Below are positions 1 through 8,832 of a stretch of DNA of 64,000 nt, one piece after another; position 1 is the stretch's first letter, and each line of letters opens with the position of its first letter. Both the position numbers and the translations under genes were made by a program. The DNA lies in the NCBI RefSeq assembly GCF_002261265.1, contig NZ_NEVK01000003.1, forward strand, positions 62,001-126,000. The letters are read 5' to 3'. The notes beneath the pieces are model-generated. The model had not been told where the DNA came from, made no database searches, and worked only from the letters and a program-made list of their open reading frames with translations. The stretch comes from Bordetella genomosp. 7. GTDB taxonomy: Bacteria; Pseudomonadota; Gammaproteobacteria; Burkholderiales; Burkholderiaceae_B.

Positions 1-313
1 GGTCGCCCACGTACCGGACTTTATCCACTGCAATGACAGGCCTGTCACGCAACGAGAGGCCCCAGCGGATTTCCGTGCCAGGCAGATCTTTCAGATCGTC
101 GCCCGTCAGGACGGCGGCCACGCCAGGCATGGCAAGCGCCGCGCTGACGTCGATCTGGACGATGCGCGCGTGCGGCACCGTACTGCGCAGAATTTTTCCG
201 TGCAGCATATTCGGCACCGTGACGTCGCTTGCGTAGACCGCGGCGCCGGTTACCTTTTCAAGGTAGTCGGCGCGCGGCTCCGCGCCAAGTGAAAGGGGGG
301 GCGTCGAATGCAT
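1..313 (-). CDS. Molybdopterin-binding subunit of a xanthine dehydrogenase-family hydroxylase (partial)
   Basis: The gene is read leftward from an ATG at 311-313 and runs off the window, leaving about 104 residues. The visible part is the N-terminus of the large molybdopterin subunit of the xanthine dehydrogenase/CoxL family: LEKVTGAAVYASDV, then MLHGKILRSTVPHARI, then a PGVAAVLTGDDL stretch and DKVRYVGD. These enzymes hydroxylate N-heterocycles or aldehydes using water and a Mo cofactor. It starts 15 bp after the stop of the upstream binding-protein gene, so the two are probably co-transcribed. Beside NicX and NicD genes, a pyridine-type substrate is a reasonable inference. The Fe-S and FAD partners are not visible here. 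Confidence 0.8.
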   Translation of the reverse strand, partial: MHSTPPLSLGAEPRADYLEKVTGAAVYASDVTVPNMLHGKILRSTVPHARIVQIDVSAALAMPGVAAVLTGDDLKDLPGTEIRWGLSLRDRPVIAVDKVRYVGD

Positions 314-328
314 GATCGGGCCTGGGCC

Positions 329-1303
329 TCAGTTTTCAAGCGAGATGTTCGAGCGTGCGATCACGTCTTTCCACATGGCGGTTTCCGCGGCCTGGCGCTT
401 GGCGACTTCTTTGGGCGTGCTGGACGCGGGCTCTACGCCCACGGCGCCCAGGCGCGCTTTGACTTCCGGAGACGCCATGGTCTTGGCCACCTGCGGAACG
501 ACTTTGTCGAGCACTTCTTGCGGCAGCCCTTTGGGGCCGTACAGCGCGAACCACGTCACTGCCTCGAAACCGGGCAGTACGCTTTCAGCAAGGGTCGGCA
601 CGTCGGGCAGGGCTTCGGACCGCTTTGCGGTGGTGACGGCCAGGGCTTTCAGCTTGCCGGACTTGATGTGCTGCAGAACTGCGGGGCCTTGCTCGATGGC
701 CATGACCACGCGGTCGGCGATCAGGTCTATGACCATGGGCCCGCTGCCCTTGTACTGCACGGCGAATACATCTACGCCGGCGCGTTGCTTGAACAACTCC
801 ATGAACACATGCTGGGACGTTCCCGCGCCTGCCGAACCGTAGCCGAATTTGCCGGGGTTGGCCTTCAGGTATGCGATAAGTTCCTGGATGGAGTTCACCG
901 GCAGCGTGCCGGGGACGACGACGTACGACGGGTTGAAACCCAGCAACGATATGGGTTCGATCTTTTCATAGACGTCGTTCATGCGTGCGCTGAGCAGCGG
1001 CAGCACCGAGAACATGGACGAGGCGCCGATAAGCATGGTGTGGCCGTCAGCGGCCGCGCGCGACGCGTAATCGGCGCCGATGATGCCCGATGCGCCCGCG
1101 CGGTTCTCAACGACGACCGGCTGCCCCAGTGTTTCCAGGCCGGCAGCTACAGAGCGGGCATACAGGTCGGTGGCCCCGCCCGGCGGGTAAGGCGCGATAA
1201 GGGTGATGGGCGTGCTGGGATAGGACTGGGCTTGGACCGCACCCAATATGCCCAGTCCACAGGCTAGCCCGGCGACAAATCTCTTCCAATGAATGTTGCG
1301 CAT
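329..1303 (-). CDS. Bug/TctC-family periplasmic substrate-binding protein
   Basis: A 324-residue protein of the Bug family (tripartite tricarboxylate transporter receptor family), typical of Bordetella relatives. It opens with a signal peptide (MRNIHWKRF, hydrophobic stretch, AQA|Q cleavage) followed by the family hallmark ITLIAPYPPGGATD and the GYGSAGAGTSQHV loop. The start at 1303 was chosen over an in-frame ATG 51 bp upstream because it begins directly at the signal peptide and has a G-rich Shine-Dalgarno just before it. No TctA/TctB membrane genes accompany it, which is usual for orphan Bug proteins. It lies immediately upstream of the Mo-hydroxylase gene, so a pyridine carboxylate or related organic acid is the likely ligand. 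The ligand is inferred, not shown. Confidence 0.85.
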   Translation of the reverse strand: MRNIHWKRFVAGLACGLGILGAVQAQSYPSTPITLIAPYPPGGATDLYARSVAAGLETLGQPVVVENRAGASGIIGADYASRAAADGHTMLIGASSMFSVLPLLSARMNDVYEKIEPISLLGFNPSYVVVPGTLPVNSIQELIAYLKANPGKFGYGSAGAGTSQHVFMELFKQRAGVDVFAVQYKGSGPMVIDLIADRVVMAIEQGPAVLQHIKSGKLKALAVTTAKRSEALPDVPTLAESVLPGFEAVTWFALYGPKGLPQEVLDKVVPQVAKTMASPEVKARLGAVGVEPASSTPKEVAKRQAAETAMWKDVIARSNISLEN

Positions 1304-1363
1304 GCTTCGGTACCCCCAGTTTGTAAAAACAATGAAATAGGCCGAGTGCCGCACGGCCCTGTG

Positions 1364-1406
1364 CGTTCTGTATAGAGGAACGATATTCTGCGTAGCAGTA
1401 CGCTAC
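1364..1406. promoter_or_regulatory. Putative IclR-regulator operator region
   Basis: The divergent gap between the Bug gene and the IclR gene holds stacked inverted repeats: CGTTC at 1364-1368 paired with GAACG at 1378-1382, and GTAGC at 1392-1396 paired with GCTAC at 1402-1406. It also holds GAACGATATTCT at 1378-1389, in which GAA and TTC are inverted around five bases. A near-identical GAACCATATTCT occurs upstream of nicD (4137-4148). This fits a shared site for the IclR regulator encoded next door. The role is inferred from position and repetition. Confidence 0.45.
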
Positions 1407-1442
1407 AATGTCAACTAGGAAAAGCACCAGACAGAGAAACAA

Positions 1443-2195
1443 ATGTCGGAAGCACCGGATAGCGACACGAAATCGGGCGGGGGCGTTGCCGCGGTAGAGC
1501 GGGCAATTGCTGTGTTGAACGCATTCCGTGCGGGCGATAGCTCTTTGTCCCTGAACGAACTTGCGCGCCGTACCGGGATGTACAAAAGCACGATCCTCAG
1601 GCTGCTCTCGACGCTGGTGCGTGAGCACTGCATCGTGCGCCTGGATGATGGTAGTTATCAGCTGGGTTCGATGCTGCTGCACTGGGGGGGGCTGTATCAG
1701 GCCGCGCTGCGCCTGGATGACCACGTGCCGCCCATCCTGCGCAAGCTCGTGCAGGAAACCGAAGAGGGTGCGTCGTTCTTTACCCGCGAGGGCGACCACC
1801 GCGTGTGCCTGTTCAGGGTGGATTCACCACGCTCTATTCGCGACCATATCCGCACAGGCGATCTGGTGCCGCTCGACAAGGGTGCGGCGGGCCGCGTACT
1901 CACAGTGTTTGACCCGGGGCTGGCATCCGGGTCGAAGCCGCCCGCGCAGCCGTACATCATTACCATCGGCGAGCGCGAACCCGATATCGCCGCCATAGCG
2001 GCGCCGGTGTTCGGGCCGCAGAAGCGCCTGCGCGGCGCGCTGGCATTGTCGGGGCCGGCCGCCCGATTCTCGGACGACTTGATTCCCGCCATGTCCGCCC
2101 GTTTGCTGGCCGCCGCGGCGGACTTGACGCGCCGGCTGGGCGGAGACACAACGCTGTTTGACAGCTGGGACGCGGCCGGGCGGTCTGCCGCGTAG
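1443..2195 (+). CDS. IclR-family transcriptional regulator
   Basis: A 250-residue IclR-type regulator. A winged helix-turn-helix occupies about residues 17-80 (LNELARRTGMYKSTILRLLSTL, then the wing LDDGSYQLGS), followed by the effector-binding GAF-like domain, with a typical ETEEGASFFTREGD region and a DKGAAGRVL motif. The length is normal for the family. It is transcribed away from the Bug/Mo-hydroxylase operon and runs convergently into nicX. IclR proteins often control aromatic and heteroaromatic catabolism. Because nicD and this gene share a promoter motif, it probably regulates both halves of the locus. No tight homologue is recognised. Confidence 0.9.
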   Translation: MSEAPDSDTKSGGGVAAVERAIAVLNAFRAGDSSLSLNELARRTGMYKSTILRLLSTLVREHCIVRLDDGSYQLGSMLLHWGGLYQAALRLDDHVPPILRKLVQETEEGASFFTREGDHRVCLFRVDSPRSIRDHIRTGDLVPLDKGAAGRVLTVFDPGLASGSKPPAQPYIITIGEREPDIAAIAAPVFGPQKRLRGALALSGPAARFSDDLIPAMSARLLAAAADLTRRLGGDTTLFDSWDAAGRSAA

Positions 2196-2226
2196 CGGGC
2201 CCATGGCGGACATGGGCCCGTCGTGG

Positions 2227-3270
2227 TCAGGCGTGGCGCTCGACGCGCATCGCAGGGTGGACCACTTCGCCTTTTTCCAGGATCTGCTCGCCATCCAGCC
2301 ATAGACTGCATTCGCGCATCGGCAGGTCAAGATGGCAGGCAGTATCGTTTGTGCCCCCCACCTCCAGGTTGGGGCCCAGGGAAAACAGCACATTGCCATA
2401 GAACGACAGCGCGTTCATCACATGTTCGGCAGGGAGCTGCCGCGTTACCGCGAACTGGTACCACCGGGCTTTTTCATTGAGCCCCCAGCCGATGTGGGAA
2501 ATCGCATAGGCGCGGTCATCGTTGAAACTCTTGATGTAGCTGTCGATCAGGCGCGCGTCTACCCCGCTGCCGGAAATGTCCACCACGTAGCCATCCTTGA
2601 TCTGCAGAGTGACCGGCGATTCGACATACCGCTTGAACGCGCACAGGATATCGCCCGGCTGCAGCACGACGGTGCCGTTCACGCCGCCATCGTTGCCCTG
2701 GGTGAACGCGAAGCCGGATGGAAAGTGGTCCCAGCGGCCGGGCTCGTAGGTGTACCCGTATTCGGAGATGACCGGGTATTGACCCAACTGATACGTAACG
2801 TCGGTGCCCGCCCCGGACGTAAAGCGCAGCTCCCTGGCTTGCTCGAGCATGCTCTTTGCATGCTCGACGCGCCGCCGCAGGTCTTCGGTGGGGAACATCT
2901 GCTTCAGTACATGGAAGGGTTCCATGACGCGCAGTATGCGCGCGCCCGCCGCCTGGATTTCGGCTTGCTCGCGAGAAAACAGCAGCCCCACCATGTCGAT
3001 CACCAGGTGCGCCGATTTGAGCGTCCGCATGGCCAGCTCGTTGCCTACCAGAGGGTGGCGCCCCTGCACGCCCACGGCGTTTTTCTGGCCGCGGCGCACA
3101 TTCAAGTTAAACGTCGTGGCGCCCAGGCTCTGCGCCGCCGCCATGAATGCATTTGCGTTTTCCTGCCATTCGTCGTCAGCTGTCAGGATGACCACAGTTT
3201 CTTCGGGGGTCACCTTGCAGAGCTTCAGCTCTTCAATGAACAGATTCAAAACTTCCGCGTCGATTTTCAA
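2227..3270 (-). CDS. nicX: 2,5-dihydroxypyridine 5,6-dioxygenase (NicX-like)
   Basis: A 347-residue protein that follows the Pseudomonas putida NicX pattern along its length, for example LGQYPVISEYGYTYEPGRWD, ISHIGWGLN, SFYGNVLFSLGPN and the C-terminal CHLDLPMREC. NicX is an Fe(II) extradiol-type dioxygenase with an M29 aminopeptidase-like fold that opens 2,5-dihydroxypyridine to N-formylmaleamate. Its metal ligands are two His and one Asp, here probably H259 of SHIGW and H313/D315 of CHLD. The gene lies 14 bp downstream of nicD on the same strand, so ring opening and deformylation are co-expressed. The alternative, an M29 aminopeptidase, is less likely given this specific similarity and context. 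Confidence 0.85.
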   Translation of the reverse strand: MKIDAEVLNLFIEELKLCKVTPEETVVILTADDEWQENANAFMAAAQSLGATTFNLNVRRGQKNAVGVQGRHPLVGNELAMRTLKSAHLVIDMVGLLFSREQAEIQAAGARILRVMEPFHVLKQMFPTEDLRRRVEHAKSMLEQARELRFTSGAGTDVTYQLGQYPVISEYGYTYEPGRWDHFPSGFAFTQGNDGGVNGTVVLQPGDILCAFKRYVESPVTLQIKDGYVVDISGSGVDARLIDSYIKSFNDDRAYAISHIGWGLNEKARWYQFAVTRQLPAEHVMNALSFYGNVLFSLGPNLEVGGTNDTACHLDLPMRECSLWLDGEQILEKGEVVHPAMRVERHA

Positions 3271-3284
3271 CTGCGGCTCCTTTT

Positions 3285-4094
3285 CTATCGTTGGATGGTG
3301 GTCGCAAGAATGCCGTCGAGCGCATGCTTGAAAGCTTCGAAGTCTTCAGCTTGCAACTGGTGTCCGACGCCGGGCACCCGCGTAGTCTCCATGCCGGGGC
3401 GCAGCTTTAGCATTTCGGCAATGTCGGTGTCGGAAACCACTCCGCCTTCGCCCGCGCACAGCAGGGCGATGGGCGCTTGAGCACGCGCCAGGTCGGTGAA
3501 CATGTCTTCCTGGTGGAAGTCGTCATACGTTACATGCACGGCGCGTTCGTCGCATGTGCACAGCCATTCTGCGCGCAGGCGTTGCAGGGCTTCGGGCCAT
3601 GGCGCGGCCGTGCTCTGCTGCATAGCTTGCAGCGCTTCGCCTCGATGGGCTGCGCGCAGCAAAGCCACGGTACGCGCTTTTGGAATAGGGTAAGGGCGGC
3701 GACCTGGGCCGCTTGTGGGCGGATCGACCAGCACGATAGGCCCTATTGGCTTGCCGGCCAGCGCAGCCGCGCGCAAGGCGATTCGTGCGCCCATTGAATG
3801 ACCGATGATAATGGGGTGGTTCAGCGCGGCCGCCGAGATGAAGGCAATGACATCTTGGGCGCAAGCATTGACGCCGTAGTCGATGTGCGGTCCCGATTCG
3901 GACAGGCCGCGCCCGCGCACGTCGATGATGTAGCAGTTGTAGCGGGTGGAGAGCCAATTCCCGACGTGCTGCCAGAGCGCGGCCGGGCTGACTATGCCGG
4001 GGATGATGAGTACGTCGGGGCCCGGCCCGGGAAAATGCAGGTAATGCTGGCGTATGCCATTTGCGCGCAGATGCGCCCCGATTCCTGGATTCAC
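3285..4094 (-). CDS. nicD: N-formylmaleamate deformylase (NicD-like alpha/beta hydrolase)
   Basis: A 269-residue alpha/beta-hydrolase. The nucleophile elbow GHSMG puts the serine at residue 100 and the catalytic His is in GVGHQL at about 245, very close to the numbering in NicD. The motifs DVRGRGLS, VDPPTSGPGRR and LRAEWLCTC are NicD-like. NicD hydrolyses N-formylmaleamate, the NicX product, to maleamate and formate. The start is a GTG at 4092-4094 with a G-rich Shine-Dalgarno; no in-frame ATG lies closer. It is the first gene of a nicD-nicX unit. The later enzymes (maleamate amidase, maleate isomerase) are not in the window. Confidence 0.8.
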   Translation of the reverse strand: MNPGIGAHLRANGIRQHYLHFPGPGPDVLIIPGIVSPAALWQHVGNWLSTRYNCYIIDVRGRGLSESGPHIDYGVNACAQDVIAFISAAALNHPIIIGHSMGARIALRAAALAGKPIGPIVLVDPPTSGPGRRPYPIPKARTVALLRAAHRGEALQAMQQSTAAPWPEALQRLRAEWLCTCDERAVHVTYDDFHQEDMFTDLARAQAPIALLCAGEGGVVSDTDIAEMLKLRPGMETTRVPGVGHQLQAEDFEAFKHALDGILATTIQR

Positions 4095-4136
4095 GCGGGC
4101 CCCCGGTGGCGGATAAAAGGTTCGTTTCGTCTAACA

Positions 4137-4168
4137 GAACCATATTCTATCAAGAAGAACTATATGAT
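4137..4168. promoter_or_regulatory. Putative operator upstream of nicD
   Basis: Two related motifs lie 20 bp apart upstream of the nicD start: GAACCATATTCT at 4137-4148 and GAACTATATGAT at 4157-4168. With its preceding A, the first is an inverted repeat AGAA-N5-TTCT. The same core occurs at 1378-1389 in the IclR gene promoter. The two-turn spacing suggests cooperative binding of a dimeric regulator. This was inferred by reading alone and no promoter element was assigned with confidence. Confidence 0.4.
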
Positions 4169-4236
4169 CCAATCCTGGTAAGCCCGGATAAAGTGCACAA
4201 CGCGTGTGATCAAGGGGGCCGGGCGCTGCACCAATA

Positions 4237-4665
4237 TCAGCCGTCCGACGCCGGTGTGCGCGACGCGCGTACCGCGAACACCGCGTTGGCCTTGAGCATG
4301 ACTCGGCCGTCTACTTGCAGCAGGCACGTCGCGTACAGCAGCCGACGGCCTTGCTTGTCGATGTGCACGTGGGCTTCGAGCCAGTCGCCCGGCCGTACCG
4401 GGTTCAGGTATTCCACCGACATCTGCACCGTGACCACCGACAGGCCCGCTTCCTGGTTGATGTAGAACCCCAGCGCGCTGTCTGCCAGGGTGGCCAGCAA
4501 GCCGCCGTGGGCGATGTGGTGCATGTTGGTGTGGGCATCGGCCAGGCGCAGGGCCAGCACATGCCCGTGGTTACTTCGATACAGCGCGCCCACCTCGGCC
4601 AGGTGGCGCATGAAGGGGCTGCTGGGCGACCAGGGTGTAAAGCCTTCGGGTATGGGGTGGGTCAT
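4237..4665 (-). CDS. PaaI-family hot-dog acyl-CoA thioesterase
   Basis: A 142-residue hot-dog protein with the PaaI/YbgC-type signature NMHHIAHGGLLATLADSALG and the strand VVTVQMSVEYLNPVRPGDWLEA. Such enzymes hydrolyse aromatic or short acyl-CoA esters. The long open frame extends 49 codons further upstream, but the start at 4665 (MTHPIPEGF) gives the normal family length; the upstream part is Arg/Pro-rich and looks like non-coding reading. It sits between nicD and modA, divergent from modA. Its substrate cannot be told from sequence. Confidence 0.8.
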   Translation of the reverse strand: MTHPIPEGFTPWSPSSPFMRHLAEVGALYRSNHGHVLALRLADAHTNMHHIAHGGLLATLADSALGFYINQEAGLSVVTVQMSVEYLNPVRPGDWLEAHVHIDKQGRRLLYATCLLQVDGRVMLKANAVFAVRASRTPASDG

Positions 4666-4861
4666 GGAAGAAGCGTCTTGTGAAAGTTTCCGCCGCCGCG
4701 GCGCGACGGGCGGGCGCATTGGCGGTCGAAATGAACGGGGAGCCCGGCCGTCACCGCCGGCCCTGGGCACAGTATAAGAATTGGCGGATGAAACCGACGA
4801 TTGCGAACGCACAAATTCGGGTCAGGAGCCAGCGCGGCATCCGGTCATCCGGCGCAGGGTT

Positions 4862-5670
<809 letters not shown>

Positions 5671-5694
5671 GCCCTACCTTTCACGTGCCGCTGC

Positions 5695-6372
5695 ATGCAT
5701 CTGGACTCCTCTGATTTCGCCGCTATCTGGCTGACCCTGCAATTGGCAACGCTGACGACGCTGCTGTTGCTGCTCATCGGCACGCCGATCGCGTGGTGGC
5801 TGTCGCGCACACGTTCGCGCTGGAAGGGCCCCATAGGGGCCGTGGTTGCCTTGCCGCTGGTATTGCCGCCCACCGTCCTGGGGTTTTACCTGCTTGTGGC
5901 CATGGGGCCGCAAGGGCCGGTGGGGCAGCTTACGCAGGCATTGGGCCTGGGGGTGCTGCCGTTTACGTTCGCGGGGCTGGTGGTGGGATCGGTGATCTAT
6001 TCGCTGCCTTTCGTGGTACAGCCGCTGCAGAACGCCTTTGAATCCATCGGCGCCCGGCCGCTCGAGGCCGCGGCCACCCTGCGCGCCAGCCCGCGCGACT
6101 GCTTTTTTACCGTGGTGCTGCCGCTGGCGCGCCCCGGGTTTATCACAGCGGCCATTCTGGGTTTTGCGCATACCGTGGGCGAGTTCGGGGTGGTGTTGAT
6201 GATAGGCGGCAATATCGAGGGCAGGACCCGCGTGGTTTCCGTGCAGATCTATGACCACGTCGAGGCGTTGGAATACGCGCAGGCCCATTGGCTGGCAGGC
6301 GGAATGGTGGTGTTCTCGTTCGTGGTGCTGTTGCTGCTTTATACGCGGCGCCGCGCGGCGCCGCTTTGGTAG
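5695..6372 (+). CDS. modB: Molybdate ABC transporter, permease
   Basis: A 225-residue inner-membrane permease with about five hydrophobic segments. The family signature [32 protein letters not shown] corresponds to the EAA loop that contacts the ATPase, and [14 protein letters not shown] follows it, as in ModB proteins. It forms the membrane channel with ModC. It starts 24 bp after modA and its stop lies 5 bp before the modC start. Confidence 0.95.
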   Translation: MHLDSSDFAAIWLTLQLATLTTLLLLLIGTPIAWWLSRTRSRWKGPIGAVVALPLVLPPTVLGFYLLVAMGPQGPVGQLTQALGLGVLPFTFAGLVVGSVIYSLPFVVQPLQNAFESIGARPLEAAATLRASPRDCFFTVVLPLARPGFITAAILGFAHTVGEFGVVLMIGGNIEGRTRVVSVQIYDHVEALEYAQAHWLAGGMVVFSFVVLLLLYTRRRAAPLW

Positions 6373-6377
6373 CGGCC

Positions 6378-7469
6378 ATGGACCATACTGGCATCGACGC
6401 GCGGTTTCGCGTGGACTACGCGGGCTTTTCGCTGGACGTGGACCTGCGCCTGCCGGGCAGGGGCGTTACCGCGCTATACGGGCATTCGGGGTCGGGCAAG
6501 ACCACTTTCCTGCGCTGCGTGGCCGGCCTGGCAGCAGAGGAGAAGGGATATCTGCGCATCAATGGGCAGGTATGGCTCGATACCGCGTCGGGCGCCAGGG
6601 TGCCCACACATCGGCGCGCCCTGGGTTACGTGTTCCAGGAAGCCAGCCTGTTTCCGCACCTGGATGTGCGGCGCAATCTGGAATATGGCCGCAAGCGCGT
6701 CCCCGCCGCCGAGCGCCGCGTGCAGCTGGACCAGGCGGTGCAGCTGCTTGGCATAGGGCACCTGCTGCAACGCATGCCGGTCGGCCTGTCGGGCGGGGAG
6801 CGACAGCGCGTGGGCATGGCCCGAGCGCTGCTGACCAGTCCGCGACTGCTGTTGATGGACGAGCCGCTGGCGTCGCTGGACCAGGCGCGCAAACAGGAAG
6901 TCCTGCCGTACCTTGAACGTCTGCATACCGAGCTGGACATCCCGGTGCTGTATGTCAGCCATGCGCCGCTGGAAGTGGCGCGGCTGGCGGATCACCTGGT
7001 GTTGCTGGAGAACGGGCGGGCGTTGGCAAGCGGCCCCATTGCCGACATGCTGGCCCGGCTGGATCTGCCGCTGGCCCTGGACGACGATGCATCGGTTGTA
7101 GTGGCGGGCACCGTGGCGGGTTTTGATGCCGCCTACAGTTTGTTGGCGATACGCCTGCCGGGCGGGCAGGCTTGCCTGCGGGTCGTGCATGCGGGCCTGC
7201 CCGCCGGCAAGCCGGCGCGCGTGGCGGTCAGGGCACGCGATGTGAGCCTGGCGCTGGCGCCTGCGCACGACAGCAGCATTGTCAATATCATCCCCGCTCG
7301 CGTGCGCGACCTGGCGCAGGCTGGCCACCCTGATCATGTGCTGGTGAGCCTGGACGCCGACGGCGCGCCGCTGCTGGCGCGCATTACGCGCTATTCGCGC
7401 GACCAGCTCGGCCTCGCGCCCGGCATGCGGGTATGGGCGCAGATCAAGGCGGTGTCGGTGCTGGGGTAA
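6378..7469 (+). CDS. modC: Molybdate ABC transporter, ATP-binding protein
   Basis: A 363-residue ModC. The ATPase domain (about residues 1-235) has Walker [10 protein letters not shown], the Q-loop [11 protein letters not shown], signature LSGGERQRV, Walker [13 protein letters not shown] and the switch His in [10 protein letters not shown]-terminal Mop/TOBE-like regulatory domain follows (about 260-360), including the [10 protein letters not shown] and [10 protein letters not shown] strands typical of ModC, which sense molybdate. The start at 6378 follows modB by 5 bp; a longer in-frame start inside modB was rejected. A hairpin repeat array lies downstream instead of an ordinary terminator. 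Confidence 0.95.
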   Translation: MDHTGIDARFRVDYAGFSLDVDLRLPGRGVTALYGHSGSGKTTFLRCVAGLAAEEKGYLRINGQVWLDTASGARVPTHRRALGYVFQEASLFPHLDVRRNLEYGRKRVPAAERRVQLDQAVQLLGIGHLLQRMPVGLSGGERQRVGMARALLTSPRLLLMDEPLASLDQARKQEVLPYLERLHTELDIPVLYVSHAPLEVARLADHLVLLENGRALASGPIADMLARLDLPLALDDDASVVVAGTVAGFDAAYSLLAIRLPGGQACLRVVHAGLPAGKPARVAVRARDVSLALAPAHDSSIVNIIPARVRDLAQAGHPDHVLVSLDADGAPLLARITRYSRDQLGLAPGMRVWAQIKAVSVLG

Positions 7470-7510
7470 GTGAGGCTGATGCCTGCGGCCCGGTGTCCTG
7501 CATTGGCGTG

Positions 7511-7764
7511 GGTGTCAGACACCTGAAGGTGTCAGACACCGTAAGGGACCGGCATTGAGTGTGGCGATCTGGGTGTCAGACACCTGAAGGTGTCAGACAC
7601 CGAAAGGGGCCGGCATTGAGCGTGGTGATCTGGGTGTCAGACACCGTAAGGGACCGGCATTGAGTGTGGCGATCTGGGTGTCTGACACCTGAAGGTGTCA
7701 GACACCGTACGTGCGAGCGTTGACGGTGGCAATGGGTGTCTGACACCTCCGGGTGTCAGACACC
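7511..7764. repeat. Hairpin repeat array 1 (GGTGTCWGACACC core, five units)
   Basis: This fills the gap between the convergent modC and LysR genes (7470-7791). Units begin at 7511, 7572, 7633, 7677 and 7735. Most contain two copies of GGTGTCWGACACC separated by TGAA or TCCG, followed by a 28-31 bp spacer (GTAAGGGACCGGCATTGAGT... type) that is nearly the same in units 1-3. Units 4 and 5 can form a perfect 13-bp stem with a four-base loop. Unit 3 lacks 17 bp (one half of the core). The core recurs in arrays at 30263 and 42152. Confidence 0.9.
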
Positions 7765-7791
7765 GTACGCCGGACCCCGTCGCGGGGCGGG

Positions 7792-8724
7792 TCAGGTCTC
7801 GGCGCTTTGCGGCGCCCGGGGGGTTCCGGTGAACAGCTGTTGCATGTCCAGGCCGCGGATGATGCGGGCGGTGGCGTCTACCAGGGTGGGCAGGGGTTGT
7901 CGCACCGGCGTGGCCAGCGTCAGGTTGTTCATGATGGTGGGGTCGACGATGGCCGAACACGCCAGGTGGTCTTGCCCCGGCATGTCGCGCAGCGCCGAGC
8001 GCGGCAAGATGGTGTAGAGCGTGTCCTGCGCAAGGGTTTCGAGGATGGTGTGCACGACATCGACCTCTGCCGCGATATTCAACGCCACGTCCAGGTCGCG
8101 GCAGGTTTTGTCGACCAGCGCACGTATCGTGTTGGGCGCGCTGGGCAGCACCAGCGGATAGCGCCCGAGCTCGCGGGCGCGCACCCGCGGCGGCGGACGC
8201 GGGCTGCACGATTTGCCGTAAGTCAGCACCAGATCTTCGCGATACACCGACTCGAACTGCAGCAACGTGGAAGGCGGCGGATCGTACAGCAGCGCCAGGT
8301 CGATGCGGTCTTTCACCAGCCATTCGTTCATTTCGGAACTGAGGCCCTCGGCAAGTGTCAGCGCCGCATCCGGATGCAGGCGGCGGAACACCTGCACGAT
8401 CTGCGGCGCCAGGCGCCGCGCAACGCGGTGCGGCATGCCCAGCCGCACCTTGTCTTGTACCGGCGACGAAAAGGCGCGCATGTCCTGCCGCGCATGCTGC
8501 GCCAGGGCATCCAGTTCTTTTGCGTGCGCCAGAAAGCGCAGGCCCGCGGGGGTGGGTTCGACGCCGCGGCCCGTGCGCACCAGCAGGTGATGGCGCAGTT
8601 CCGCCTCCAGCAACTGGATCTGCCGGCTCAGCGACGGTTGCGACAGCCCCAGCACCTGGGCGGCACGGGACAGGCTGCGCATTTCGCAGGCCATGATGAA
8701 CGAGCGGATTTGTCTCAGATCCAT
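7792..8724 (-). CDS. LysR-family transcriptional regulator
   Basis: A 310-residue LysR regulator. The N-terminal helix-turn-helix is MDLRQIRSFIMACEMRSLSR to LGLSQPSLSRQIQLLEAELR, and a periplasmic-binding-protein-like effector domain follows from about residue 90. It diverges from the amidohydrolase operon starting at 8833, with an ATA-N9-TAT site between them, so it most likely controls that operon. Its 3' end abuts hairpin array 1. The inducer is unknown. Confidence 0.9.
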   Translation of the reverse strand: MDLRQIRSFIMACEMRSLSRAAQVLGLSQPSLSRQIQLLEAELRHHLLVRTGRGVEPTPAGLRFLAHAKELDALAQHARQDMRAFSSPVQDKVRLGMPHRVARRLAPQIVQVFRRLHPDAALTLAEGLSSEMNEWLVKDRIDLALLYDPPPSTLLQFESVYREDLVLTYGKSCSPRPPPRVRARELGRYPLVLPSAPNTIRALVDKTCRDLDVALNIAAEVDVVHTILETLAQDTLYTILPRSALRDMPGQDHLACSAIVDPTIMNNLTLATPVRQPLPTLVDATARIIRGLDMQQLFTGTPRAPQSAET

Positions 8725-8735
8725 ACGTCAATGGT

Positions 8736-8750
8736 ATACGTTTTTGCTAT
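8736..8750. promoter_or_regulatory. Candidate LysR-type operator ATA-N9-TAT
   Basis: The 108-bp divergent gap between the LysR gene (start 8724) and the amidohydrolase (start 8833) contains ATACGTTTTTGCTAT, that is ATA-N9-TAT, the spacing known for Nac/Cbl-type LysR sites. It lies only 12 bp from the regulator start, as expected for autoregulation. The assignment rests on position and pattern. Confidence 0.4.
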
Positions 8751-8832
8751 ATCAGAAGTCCGCGTGACACCATTGCCGGGGGCGCGTCCGCTGCGCATGA
8801 TGTGAGCTTCAAGCTTCATCCATCGATACGCC

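Noticed and set aside
2227-3270. M29 leucyl aminopeptidase
   Set aside because: The fold is shared, but the sequence blocks and metal ligands follow NicX, and the adjacent nicD makes the dioxygenase assignment much better.
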